The translations under genes and the position numbers were made by a program. Of a stretch of DNA of 55,708 bases, positions 1-7,878 are shown piece after piece (position 1 is the stretch's first letter; the number at the start of each line of letters is the position of its first letter). The DNA comes from an uncultured Lachnospiraceae bacterium (GTDB lineage: Bacteria > Bacillota > Clostridia > Lachnospirales > Lachnospiraceae), in NCBI GenBank assembly GCA_910588845.1, contig CAJURU010000021.1:1-55708 (forward strand), written 5' to 3'. A model generated the notes under the pieces. That model had not been told where the DNA came from, searched no databases, and was given only the letters and a program-made list of their open reading frames with translations.

Positions 1-72
1 GAATCTTTCAAGGTCATTCCACTGTTCAGTTGTCAAGGTGGTGTGCTGTTCGTTTACTGCGACAGCTCGTAT

Positions 73-101
73 ATATTATCATGGTTATTTTCACTTGTCA
101 A
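73..101 (-). promoter_or_regulatory. Strong leftward promoter, rRNA-operon-like
   Basis: On the minus strand TTGACA (96-101) and TAATAT (73-78) are separated by exactly 17 bases, with A/T-rich sequence upstream like an UP element. The transcript would run off the left edge. Its leader contains CTTGACAACTGAACAG, which resembles the leader or spacer motif found around rRNA genes in Firmicutes. I infer an rRNA or tRNA operon just left of the window, but no rRNA sequence is inside it. Confidence 0.6.
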
Positions 102-147
102 GCATATTTCTGAAATTTTTTCAAATTTTTACAAAAAATGTTATCAA

Positions 148-837
148 TCACCGCAAAATCAACTGTTCAAGCATATTATTATCATTTAAAAACTTTAAAA
201 ATGCATTCGTTTCCACAGAAAACATTAATTTCCTGCCAAGTTCTGTCCCCTGACATAACACGACCACTAAAAGTAAAATCCATACTACTACCAAACCTTC
301 CAAAAGGCCGACAGCAAGCCCCCCTGCACGGTTGATATTTCTCAATACAGGAAGCTTTGCAAGCACATCCAAAAAGTGCACTGCGACAGCCAGCAAAATC
401 AGAATCACCGTAAAGGCCAACACCCATGCCAGCCGATGCAGGACTTGGTCAGCCACAAAATTTCCTGCTTTTTCATAAATACCTGTATCTTCTATCAAGC
501 TGCCAGCCTGCTCTGTTGCATTCCCCTCTAAAAAATGTTGAATCTCTTGCGGCAGCTCCAAGCCTAAGATAGAAACTTCCTCCCGCTCTTTTACCTCGTT
601 CTGAATTTCCTTTTCCAAGATTGATTGCAAATATTCCGTGCAATTATCTCTCACTGTATCGTACAAGGGCGTCTGTGTCTTTAAAAGCTGCGCCGTGTAA
701 GGTTCAAGCGCTGTGGCAATCCCAATGGCGACAAATACCGCTGCCAGAGAGAACAACACGCGCACTAACCCACGCAAATACCCATGCAGCGCAAATCCCG
801 CCAAAATCAGCAATACCACGATCAATACTATGTCCAT
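148..837 (-). CDS. CvpA family membrane protein
   Basis: A 229-residue membrane protein with the CvpA-family layout: an N-terminal pair of hydrophobic helices (about residues 1-45, with the typical G-x-x-R-G turn after the first), a hydrophilic acidic middle (about 60-125), then two more hydrophobic helices (about 135-205). Family members are linked to colicin V production or to envelope and stress functions, but the biochemical role is unsettled. The ATG follows an AGGAG site. The gene lies 10 bases after the DUF5711-like gene, so the two are probably cotranscribed. No terminator is evident downstream before the strong leftward promoter. Confidence 0.8.
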   Translation of the reverse strand: MDIVLIVVLLILAGFALHGYLRGLVRVLFSLAAVFVAIGIATALEPYTAQLLKTQTPLYDTVRDNCTEYLQSILEKEIQNEVKEREEVSILGLELPQEIQHFLEGNATEQAGSLIEDTGIYEKAGNFVADQVLHRLAWVLAFTVILILLAVAVHFLDVLAKLPVLRNINRAGGLAVGLLEGLVVVWILLLVVVLCQGTELGRKLMFSVETNAFLKFLNDNNMLEQLILR

Positions 838-847
838 CTTCTCACTC

Positions 848-2032
848 CTATTTCAGCCTTACCTTTTGTGTCTCTCCCTCTCTCAAAAATATGTAATTGC
901 GAATCCCTCCGGCAGACAGGACCTTCTGAACGCTCTTATCGAAACTGCCATGAAACTTTTCCCATCCCCGCAGCGTGTAAATGGCGCACTCTGATTCGCC
1001 GCGCACACATACCTCGCCATTTTCCAAAAATCCAATCTCCTCATACTGCACGTTAAATTCCTTAGAAAAAACTTCTTTGCCCGCCAAATCAAACACTTGC
1101 ATTTTATAGGGAAACTCGCTGTTTTCATTCTCATAGACATAGCCCAAATACTTAGGATTATAGAAAATACTGCGGATTTCCAATTCTGTGGAAATCTCAT
1201 TTTTTTCCTGCGGTTTCTGTGCTCCTTCAAAAATTACCGTCTTGCCATTGCCAAATGCCGCCATGATATCATTTGTCATAAATTCCAATTGGGGAAATAC
1301 CATATCCGCATAGGAAAACTCTCCTACAACATTATCTATCTCCTCCTGCCCGGCATCATCAAAATTAAAAAATCTTATTGTCGTCTTTACCTTGCCTTCA
1401 TTGACGTCCAATAGGGACACCGCCATTTTCTTGGCATCATTAGAAATCGCAATGTCCAGCGGATAACCGCTGTTTTGTGTATGAAACTCGCCTTCCGCCA
1501 AAAAAGTACCTGCTTTGTCGTACAAATGGATATAGCCAATTCCATCACGCTCCATCAAAACAGCTACCGTTCCCTGGTTTGCCACCTGTACCCTTTGGAT
1601 CGGCATCGTTGTCTTAATTTTCCCGCATGGTCCCTGCATGTCCATAATATAAATACTCTCCCCCTTCTTATCGGCAACGACTGCGTACCCTTCGCAGGTA
1701 TCTACCACAGGAGATTGCATTTCATAAGTCTGATTCCAAACCATATGATTAGAAACGCTGATACAAATAGCGCCATCTTTGTTATATTTAATGATATTTC
1801 CATTAAACACGGCAAAACCGGTGCCGCTGGAATCTTCGCGTTCCACGGACTCCACAATTTCATAATCCGTGTAATTTCTGGTCTGAAGATAAATATAAGC
1901 GCCCGTCAATGTCCCCAATACGAAAACAACCACAAGCACCGTCAGGATTAGAATCCTCCTGCGGTGTCTGTGGATTTTTTCATTCATTTCATTTACGTCT
2001 GATGTCACCACCCGGTATGCCTGCTTGTCCAA
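848..2032 (-). CDS. DUF5711-like membrane-anchored beta-propeller protein
   Basis: A 394-residue protein with a short basic cytoplasmic N-terminus (several Arg/His at about 22-27), one transmembrane helix at about 28-49, and a long outer region of repeated beta-strand-like segments resembling a WD40/PQQ-type propeller. This matches the DUF5711 family of Clostridia, whose function is unknown. The start is TTG, placed 7 bases after a GGAGG site; no in-frame ATG has such a site. It is probably cotranscribed with the CvpA gene. By its topology it may sense or scaffold something at the cell surface, but this is inference. Confidence 0.7.
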   Translation of the reverse strand: MDKQAYRVVTSDVNEMNEKIHRHRRRILILTVLVVVFVLGTLTGAYIYLQTRNYTDYEIVESVEREDSSGTGFAVFNGNIIKYNKDGAICISVSNHMVWNQTYEMQSPVVDTCEGYAVVADKKGESIYIMDMQGPCGKIKTTMPIQRVQVANQGTVAVLMERDGIGYIHLYDKAGTFLAEGEFHTQNSGYPLDIAISNDAKKMAVSLLDVNEGKVKTTIRFFNFDDAGQEEIDNVVGEFSYADMVFPQLEFMTNDIMAAFGNGKTVIFEGAQKPQEKNEISTELEIRSIFYNPKYLGYVYENENSEFPYKMQVFDLAGKEVFSKEFNVQYEEIGFLENGEVCVRGESECAIYTLRGWEKFHGSFDKSVQKVLSAGGIRNYIFLREGETQKVRLK

Positions 2033-2137
2033 AATTGCACCTCCAGAATTAATACAACAAATTTAAGTCAGATAGCCAATTACTTAAAGTGTTGTAATAG
2101 TATAGCATACTCTCCTCTTCTGTACATTAATATTTTA

Positions 2138-2197
2138 TTAAAGCAGCAATTTCTGCCTTACAACAATTTTATCCCCATCTTCTATCCTTAAAACTTG
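2138..2197 (-). pseudogene. Second, diverged copy of the LysM gene 3' tail
   Basis: Just after the LysM gene stop codon the minus strand encodes, in another frame, RIEDGDKIVVRQKLLL followed by TAA. The functional tail upstream reads GIEDGDKILVGQKLLLP. The offset is 71 bases, so the frame is lost. Most differences are at third codon positions, so this copy diverged while still coding. It looks like an old or alien 3' end left behind by recombination rather than a fresh slippage duplication. Confidence 0.65.
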
Positions 2198-2205
2198 TTA
2201 GCTCT

Positions 2206-3861
2206 TCATGGAAGCAATAATTTCTGCCCCACAAGAATCTTATCGCCATCCTCAATTCCATTGACTTCTTTCAATACTTTCACCATATCTTTCGTCTTGT
2301 AAATATTAAGGCAAATAGAGTTTAGCGTGTCGCCCGCCTGCACCGTATAATATCTTTGCTGCCCAGCGGACGTTTCCTGCGCATCTGCCTGCTTTGCATC
2401 ATTTGATGGATTTGCATTGTCCTCCTGCTTTGCATCATTTGATGCGTTCGCATCTTCCCCCTGCTTTGCATCATTTGATGCGTTCGCATCTTCCCCCTGC
2501 TTTGCATCATTTGATGCGTTCGCATCGTCCTCTTGCTTTGCATCCTCTATTGACTTCACATCTTCACCCTGTCCGCTTCCATCCGACGCCTTACCGGAAG
2601 CGTCCTGGTTTTCTCCATCCGTTGGCTTTTCAGAATCCTTTTGTTTTGTATCATCGTTCAATTTTGCGGAAGAATCCTGCTCCCCATTGTTAGGATTCAA
2701 CGGTTCTATCTGGGATTCGATGGTTTCTACAACTAAGGAATCTTTGTCCGATGCATTATTTTTATCTGCCGCCACCTCAGACCCGCCGGCGCCCGACGAC
2801 TGATTTTTGCCATGGTTCATAACATTTAAGACATCCTCCACCTTCTGCATCTTTCGGTAATTATTGATAGTGGTAATGCCTAATACACAGAGTACAACCA
2901 GGAAAAATGAAGATGCTGTATACAGAAATTTACGATTCTGACGCTCCTCACGCTTTCCCTGACGCTCCAACAACATTTTGCGGTAACTTTCCAAAGCCTC
3001 TTCCGCCTGCGTTTTGGGTTCTTTCGGTATTGGTCTTGCATCCTGCCATTGTTCCGTGTGAATCGAAGCTCCCTCGTCCTGCTCTCTATCGTCTTCTGCA
3101 AACAGTTCCGTTTGCCCGTTCTCTTCCCCGGAGACCTGACTTGTATGTTCATCCGTTTCTGCAAAAAGCGGATCTGTTTGTCCAGTTTCTTCCCCGGAAA
3201 GCCTTTCCGTCTCTTCCCCGGCATCCTCTGCCGCAATCTCGCTATATCTGAGTTTCGCAAGGCGCATTTCTTCTTCCCGCTTATAAATCATGTATTCCTG
3301 CATAGCAAGATTTTTCTCATAGTAAATATAGTAGCCCTCACGTTTCTGGAGATAACCCTGCTCATAAATAAAAAACAGTTCTTCCCCCTCCAGAATGTCT
3401 ATTAACATGAGAATTTTGTCCCTGCCCGCAAAATATTTGCGGTGAGCAGCTTCCACTGCCGGCGTCAATTCCATGGCCTGTCCTGCTCTTCCCAGCGCCC
3501 AGCCCACAATCTCTAACTCCGAAAAAAATTGTTTCTGCTCTTTGTATATATAATCCCAAAAGCTTTCATCGAGGCAGATGTTTTCCCACTGGAAAACTGC
3601 TGCGCTGCACTCCACAACGCCGCTGACAAACGTATAACGAATGTCTTTGACTACCTGGCTTTTGCCTAAAAATACAGCCGCGCAGGTTTCGCTATTCTTG
3701 GCCGCGCTCCGCAGATATGTATAAACATAATCTTCCAGATAAATCCGGTGCCTTCCTCTGGGGCTGCCCACCTGACGAATGTTTTTCGGCAGGAAAACAG
3801 TGTCCTCCCTACTGCCCAAAGGCGCTTTTTGGGGGTCATCTTTGCAAATAATTTCTATCAT
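2206..3861 (-). CDS. LysM-domain membrane protein with repeat linker
   Basis: A 551-residue bitopic protein. The first ~200 residues form a folded cytoplasmic domain I do not recognise. Then come a Glu-rich segment, a single transmembrane helix at about 311-332, a long low-complexity Asp/Asn/Lys/Gln outer linker including four 12-residue repeats (core NDAKQGEDANAS), and one C-terminal LysM domain starting YYTVQAGDTL (about 502-551). LysM binds peptidoglycan, so the protein probably ties the membrane to the wall. It follows recR after an 83-base gap and may be the last gene of the pfk-dnaX-ybaB-recR transcript. A diverged copy of its 3' tail lies just downstream. Confidence 0.75.
   Translation of the reverse strand: MIEIICKDDPQKAPLGSREDTVFLPKNIRQVGSPRGRHRIYLEDYVYTYLRSAAKNSETCAAVFLGKSQVVKDIRYTFVSGVVECSAAVFQWENICLDESFWDYIYKEQKQFFSELEIVGWALGRAGQAMELTPAVEAAHRKYFAGRDKILMLIDILEGEELFFIYEQGYLQKREGYYIYYEKNLAMQEYMIYKREEEMRLAKLRYSEIAAEDAGEETERLSGEETGQTDPLFAETDEHTSQVSGEENGQTELFAEDDREQDEGASIHTEQWQDARPIPKEPKTQAEEALESYRKMLLERQGKREERQNRKFLYTASSFFLVVLCVLGITTINNYRKMQKVEDVLNVMNHGKNQSSGAGGSEVAADKNNASDKDSLVVETIESQIEPLNPNNGEQDSSAKLNDDTKQKDSEKPTDGENQDASGKASDGSGQGEDVKSIEDAKQEDDANASNDAKQGEDANASNDAKQGEDANASNDAKQEDNANPSNDAKQADAQETSAGQQRYYTVQAGDTLNSICLNIYKTKDMVKVLKEVNGIEDGDKILVGQKLLLP
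2390..2533 (-). repeat. 36-bp tandem repeat inside the LysM gene (4 units)
   Basis: Four contiguous 36-base units start at 2390, 2426, 2462 and 2498, with a partial unit after. The middle two are identical and the outer two differ by a few bases. The unit keeps frame and encodes 12 residues of the outer linker, so copy number changes would alter linker length without a frameshift. Confidence 0.9.
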
Positions 3862-3944
3862 GTTCTCACCTCTTTTTCCACGATGGTAGCATACATGATT
3901 GGAAATTTTTGCAAATCCCTGTCACTAAGCAGCAGTTACAATGT

Positions 3945-4541
3945 TTACAGCTCCGTCCGCCCCTCTAAGGCGCGCAGCAGCGTCATTTCATCTATATATT
4001 CCAAATCGCCGCCCACCGGCACGCCGCTGGCAATCCTGGAAACCTTTATTCCTGTCGGCTTAATCAGTTTGCTGATGTACATTGCGGTGGTCTCTCCCTC
4101 CAGGCTGGAATTGGTAGCGATAATCACTTCATCTACGTCCTCTTGCAGACGCTGCATCAGCTCTTTGAGCTTGATGTCATTGGGCCCAATTCCCAGCATC
4201 GGAGAAATCGCCCCATGCAGCACGTGGTACACTCCCTCATATTTGTTGGTCTTCTCATAGGCGGCAAGGTCTCTTGTATCCTCCACCACCATAATCATTT
4301 TATGATTGCGCCCTGCATTTTTACAGATGGGACAAAGCTCGTCGTCCGTAAGTGTAAAACAACTTTGACAATATCTAACTTTCTTTCTGGCCTCAACAAT
4401 CACAGAAGAAAGTCTCTCCACATGCTCAATCGGCATATTTAAAATATGAAAAGCAAGCCGCTGTGCCGACTTGCTTCCAATTCCAGGCAGAGAAGACAAC
4501 TCTTCAATTAATTTGCTTATCTGGCTGCTATAGTAATCCAT
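3945..4541 (-). CDS. recR: Recombination mediator RecR
   Basis: A 198-residue protein of normal RecR length. It has the N-terminal helix-hairpin-helix (SLPGIGSKSAQRLAFHIL at about 17-34), the four-cysteine zinc finger (CQSC...CPIC at about 58-72), and the Toprim domain beginning IMVVEDTRDL (about 82-92). RecR works with RecF/RecO to load RecA on gapped DNA. The ATG follows a GGGAGG site. It lies 15 bases after ybaB in the classical dnaX-ybaB-recR order. Confidence 0.97.
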   Translation of the reverse strand: MDYYSSQISKLIEELSSLPGIGSKSAQRLAFHILNMPIEHVERLSSVIVEARKKVRYCQSCFTLTDDELCPICKNAGRNHKMIMVVEDTRDLAAYEKTNKYEGVYHVLHGAISPMLGIGPNDIKLKELMQRLQEDVDEVIIATNSSLEGETTAMYISKLIKPTGIKVSRIASGVPVGGDLEYIDEMTLLRALEGRTEL

Positions 4542-4556
4542 GCGTCCCTCCCTAAG

Positions 4557-4901
4557 TTAGAATGGGAATCCGCCGCCCAGTCCGCCGGTAATCTTTGCCA
4601 TCGCCTGCTGTGATGTCTCCTCAATCTTACGCAGCGCCTCGTTCGTTGCCGCCATAATCAAATCTTCCAGCATCTCAATATCATCCGGGTCTACAACTTC
4701 CTCAGACAGTTTCACTTTCGTCACTTCTTTCTTCCCGGAAATCGTCACTTCTACAGCGCCGCCGCCGGCTGTTGCCGTAACTTCTTTCTCTTCCAGTTCT
4801 TTGGTCGCATCCTCCATCTGTTTCTGCATCTTCTGCGCCTGCTTCATCAGATTACCCATGTTGCCGGGCATTCCTCCCGGGAAACCTCCACGTTTCGCCA
4901 T
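4557..4901 (-). CDS. YbaB/EbfC nucleoid-associated protein
   Basis: A 114-residue protein matching the YbaB/EbfC family: a Gly/Met-rich N-terminus (about 1-15), a long helix with KQAQKMQKQMEDATKELEE, a small beta domain, and a Gly-rich C-terminus. Family members are dimers that bind DNA and organise the nucleoid. It sits between dnaX (12 bases upstream) and recR, the conserved arrangement that supports the call. Confidence 0.95.
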   Translation of the reverse strand: MAKRGGFPGGMPGNMGNLMKQAQKMQKQMEDATKELEEKEVTATAGGGAVEVTISGKKEVTKVKLSEEVVDPDDIEMLEDLIMAATNEALRKIEETSQQAMAKITGGLGGGFPF

Positions 4902-4913
4902 TTTTATTTCCTC

Positions 4914-6533
4914 CTAATCTTCAATCATGATTTCCATATTTATCATCTTTTCCAAATCCACATACGATTCCTCAAACGGCTGGTTGGTGGAATTCGCCTC
5001 TATCTTAAACGAAACTTCCTTACCCGTCTTTCTCGCCATGGCGTCTGTCAATTCCTGTCGGTGTTCTTCCGTATTCACAAAAGATTCCGCCACCTCATCC
5101 TCTAATATAAGCAACAACTGCCCGCCCTCTGACAGGCTCGGCCTGGCAAGCTTTAAATAATTTTTCAGCCCGCCGGACAGTTCTTCCACAATGGAACGCC
5201 AATTCCGTACAATCTGCTGCACATCCTCGGGAATCGCTTTGGGCAACGCGGGTTTTGCTGTCTGTCTTCCGCTAAAAGCGCTCTCGCCATAAGCTCCCGC
5301 AGGCAGATTACCATCGGCTCCGGCTGGCATTTCCTGCCCTGGGCTTACCGATATATCCGTCGGATAAGGCGCAGGAAGCCCATTTTCTATTTTCTTCTCC
5401 AACTGGGCAACCCGCAACGCCAGAGAATCATAGTCCTTTTCCATTTCCGGCCTGCACAGTTTAATCAGGGCGATCTCCATCATCACCCGCTTCTGCACTG
5501 CATAGCGGATCTGATTGGACAGCTCTGAAAATATGCGAATATAGCGCATGAGCTCTACGGCATCCACCATTGCCGCTTCCTCTTTGAGCAAGGCAAGATT
5601 CTCGCTGGAAATATCAAGCACGTCTTCCATATTATCAGAACTCTGCAATAAAAGCAAATTGCGCAGATACCATGTGAAATCCATCACAAATTGTCCAGGC
5701 TCTCGTCCTTCTATGATTAATTCCTCCAATCGGGCGATGACGCCGGAAATGTCTTTTGCCATAATCTGACGCAGCATCTTAGAGAATACTTCCGTATCTA
5801 CCGCTCCCAAAACATTTAGCACCCGGTCATACGTCAATTCCTGCCCCAGATAAAAAGCGATACATTGATCCAAAAGACTTAGTGCATCACGCATAGAGCC
5901 GTCCGCTGCTTTGGCAATATAACGGATTGCCTTCGGCTCTACAATTACCTGCTCGCGCTCCATCAATTCCGTCAGCCGCCCGCTAATCGTCCCAATAGAA
6001 ATCCTGCGGAAATCATACCTCTGACACCTAGAAAGAATGGTAACCGGAATCTTGTGGGCTTCTGTGGTTGCAAGAATGAAGATTACATAAGAAGGGGGCT
6101 CCTCCAAAGTCTTCAACAATGCATTGAAAGCCCCTATTGATAACATATGAACCTCATCAATGATGTATACTTTGTATTTGCCCTCTGCCGGTGAATATGC
6201 CACCTCCTCACGGATCTCGCGGATATTATCCACGCCGTTGTTGGAGGCGGCGTCAATTTCAATTACATTCATGGAACTGCCCGCTGCAATTGCCTTGCAG
6301 GAGGGGCAGTTTCCACAGGGACTCCCATCTTCGGGATGCTGACAGTTTACTGCCTTGGCAAATATCTTGGCAATCGTAGTCTTCCCGGTTCCTCTCGTCC
6401 CGCAAAACAGATAGGCGTGGCCAATCCTATCTGCTTTGATCTGGTTTTTCAGTGTTGTAACAATATGTTCCTGTCCTTTGACGTCCTCAAACTCCTGAGG
6501 GCGAAACTTGCGGTATAACGCAGTATACGACAT
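4914..6533 (-). CDS. dnaX: DNA polymerase III subunit gamma/tau
   Basis: A 539-residue clamp-loader ATPase. Visible elements in order are Walker A GTRGTGKTT (about 45-53), the zinc-binding cysteines (CQHPEDGSPCGNCPSC, about 64-79), Walker B IDEVHML (about 125-131), the SRC sensor motif (LSRCQRYDF, about 168), then domain III and a C-terminal tau-like extension. It loads the beta clamp and bridges the replisome. The ATG follows GGAG located inside the end of pfk, only two bases after the pfk stop, so the two are translationally close and cotranscribed. I saw no obvious A-rich slippage heptamer for producing a separate gamma form. Confidence 0.97.
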   Translation of the reverse strand: MSYTALYRKFRPQEFEDVKGQEHIVTTLKNQIKADRIGHAYLFCGTRGTGKTTIAKIFAKAVNCQHPEDGSPCGNCPSCKAIAAGSSMNVIEIDAASNNGVDNIREIREEVAYSPAEGKYKVYIIDEVHMLSIGAFNALLKTLEEPPSYVIFILATTEAHKIPVTILSRCQRYDFRRISIGTISGRLTELMEREQVIVEPKAIRYIAKAADGSMRDALSLLDQCIAFYLGQELTYDRVLNVLGAVDTEVFSKMLRQIMAKDISGVIARLEELIIEGREPGQFVMDFTWYLRNLLLLQSSDNMEDVLDISSENLALLKEEAAMVDAVELMRYIRIFSELSNQIRYAVQKRVMMEIALIKLCRPEMEKDYDSLALRVAQLEKKIENGLPAPYPTDISVSPGQEMPAGADGNLPAGAYGESAFSGRQTAKPALPKAIPEDVQQIVRNWRSIVEELSGGLKNYLKLARPSLSEGGQLLLILEDEVAESFVNTEEHRQELTDAMARKTGKEVSFKIEANSTNQPFEESYVDLEKMINMEIMIED

Positions 6534-6535
6534 GT

Positions 6536-7609
6536 TTAATCTCCAAAACTAATTCCTATTAATTTTGCTTCACGGATAATCTTGGAATCCGGCTCTACCA
6601 TCTTAAGCTTTCCTGCCACGTCTCCCAACGGCACTTTCTTGGTATTTCCATCAATCATACCAACCATATAGCCATATTTATCGTTGAGGATAAGCTCTGC
6701 TGCTGCCGCGCCCAATCTCGTACAGAGTACGCGGTCATACGGACATGGGCTGCCGCCGCGCTGAGTATGTCCGGGCACTGTAACGCGCACTTCGCTTCCG
6801 GTCTTCTCCTGAATACGCGCTGCAACCTCATAAGAAACAGATGGATATTTATTCTTCTCCTGTTTTTCTTTCAATTTCTTCTTGCTGAGTTTCGCGTCCT
6901 CCTTGGAGATCGCGCCTTCCGCTACTGCAAGAATGGTAAATCCTTTACCGGAACGGTTTCTACCCTCGATTGCCTCTACAATCTTATTGATATCATAAGG
7001 TATCTCCGGCAGCAAGATAATGTCTGCACCGCCAGCCATTCCGGCATATAATGTCAGCCATCCTACTTTATGTCCCATAACTTCCACGATAAATACACGG
7101 TTGTGTGATGCTGCTGTCGTGTGGATGCAGTCAATCGCATCTGTGGCAATGTTGATGGCGCTCTGGAAGCCGAAAGTCACATCCGTACCATAAATATCAT
7201 TGTCAATTGTCTTAGGCAGATGAATGATATTCAAGCCTTCTTCACGTAAAAGGTTTGCTGTCTTCTGCGTTCCGTTTCCTCCCAGGATTACCAGACAGTC
7301 CAGACGCAGCTTATAATAAGTCTGCTTCATGGCCTCTACCTTATCCAACCCCTTCTCATCCGGCACCCGCATCATTTTAAATGGCTGCCTTGAGGTTCCG
7401 AGGATTGTGCCGCCTTTGGTGAGAATTCCAGAAAAATCACCGGAGGTAAGCAGACGGTAGTTTCCGTAAATGAGACCCTTATACCCCTCATAGAAACCGT
7501 ATACTTCCAATGCCTCCAGATTCTTGCTCAGTCCTTTCACCACGCCTCGCATTGCGGCGTTCAATGCCTGGCAATCGCCGCCGCTTGTCAACATTCCAAT
7601 TCGTTTCAT
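6536..7609 (-). CDS. 6-phosphofructokinase (ATP/PPi-type uncertain)
   Basis: A 357-residue phosphofructokinase that phosphorylates fructose 6-phosphate to fructose 1,6-bisphosphate in glycolysis. The start is the ATG at 7609, after an AAAGGATG site; an upstream in-frame ATG lies in the promoter. Motifs are LTSGGDCQALNA at the N-terminus, GGNGTQ at the nucleotide site, LPKTIDND (catalytic Asp in TIDND), and PGHTQRGG near the C-terminus. At the donor-specificity positions it has Gly (ATP-like) in GGNG but Lys (PPi-like) in PKTIDND. The usual Asp of GGDG is Asn. Donor specificity therefore cannot be read off. It heads an operon with dnaX. Confidence 0.9.
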   Translation of the reverse strand: MKRIGMLTSGGDCQALNAAMRGVVKGLSKNLEALEVYGFYEGYKGLIYGNYRLLTSGDFSGILTKGGTILGTSRQPFKMMRVPDEKGLDKVEAMKQTYYKLRLDCLVILGGNGTQKTANLLREEGLNIIHLPKTIDNDIYGTDVTFGFQSAINIATDAIDCIHTTAASHNRVFIVEVMGHKVGWLTLYAGMAGGADIILLPEIPYDINKIVEAIEGRNRSGKGFTILAVAEGAISKEDAKLSKKKLKEKQEKNKYPSVSYEVAARIQEKTGSEVRVTVPGHTQRGGSPCPYDRVLCTRLGAAAAELILNDKYGYMVGMIDGNTKKVPLGDVAGKLKMVEPDSKIIREAKLIGISFGD

Positions 7610-7679
7610 GATATCACATCCTTTGCATTTTGTTTGATGTCCCTCTGCATAAATATGGGGAATTTGACTTGTGCTTATA

Positions 7680-7708
7680 ATTATATCCCATATTTTTACT
7701 CTCCACAA
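7680..7708 (-). promoter_or_regulatory. Promoter of pfk-dnaX-ybaB-recR
   Basis: On the minus strand TTGTGG (7703-7708) and TATAAT (7680-7685) are 17 bases apart, about 70 bases before the pfk start. This is a good sigma-A match. It is divergent from the tRNA-Ser/nagB promoter. Confidence 0.7.
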
Positions 7709-7718
7709 GATTTTTCAT

Positions 7719-7746
7719 TTGCTTTTTTAGAAATATTTGTTATACT
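7719..7746 (+). promoter_or_regulatory. Promoter of tRNA-Ser (and probably nagB)
   Basis: TTGCTT (7719-7724) and TATACT (7741-7746) are 16 bases apart, and the tRNA starts 23 bases after the -10 box. No terminator lies between the tRNA and nagB, so this promoter may serve both. Confidence 0.6.
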
Positions 7747-7769
7747 GTTACTAAGCACAATATAATTTT

Positions 7770-7858
7770 GGAGGAGTACCCAAGTGGCTGAAGGGTCTGG
7801 CTTCGAACACCAGTAGGTCGGTAGTCCCGGCGCGGGGGTTCAAATCCCCCCTCCTCCG
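7770..7858 (+). tRNA. tRNA-Ser (anticodon CGA)
   Basis: An 89-base class II tRNA. The acceptor arm GGAGGAG/CTCCTCC pairs fully; the 3-bp D stem is CCC/GGG; the anticodon loop is TTCGAAC with CGA at positions 34-36; the long variable arm GTCGG/CCGGC has a TAGTC loop; and the T arm GGGGG/CCCCC has a TTCAAAT loop. G is the discriminator and CCA is not encoded. One flaw is visible: the pair closing the anticodon loop (31-39) is C-A rather than a Watson-Crick pair. It decodes UCG. Confidence 0.95.
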
Positions 7859-7878
7859 TCTTTTGAAAGGCGTATTGT

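Noticed and set aside
2390..2533. Possible CRISPR array
   Set aside because: The 36-base units are contiguous without spacers and encode protein.
2394..2803. Plus-strand reading frames over the LysM repeat
   Set aside because: They are repeat artefacts (Phe/Ala/Ser blocks) antisense to a real gene.
4914..6533. Programmed frameshift site in dnaX
   Set aside because: No A-rich slippery heptamer with a downstream hairpin was evident in the region where gamma would end.
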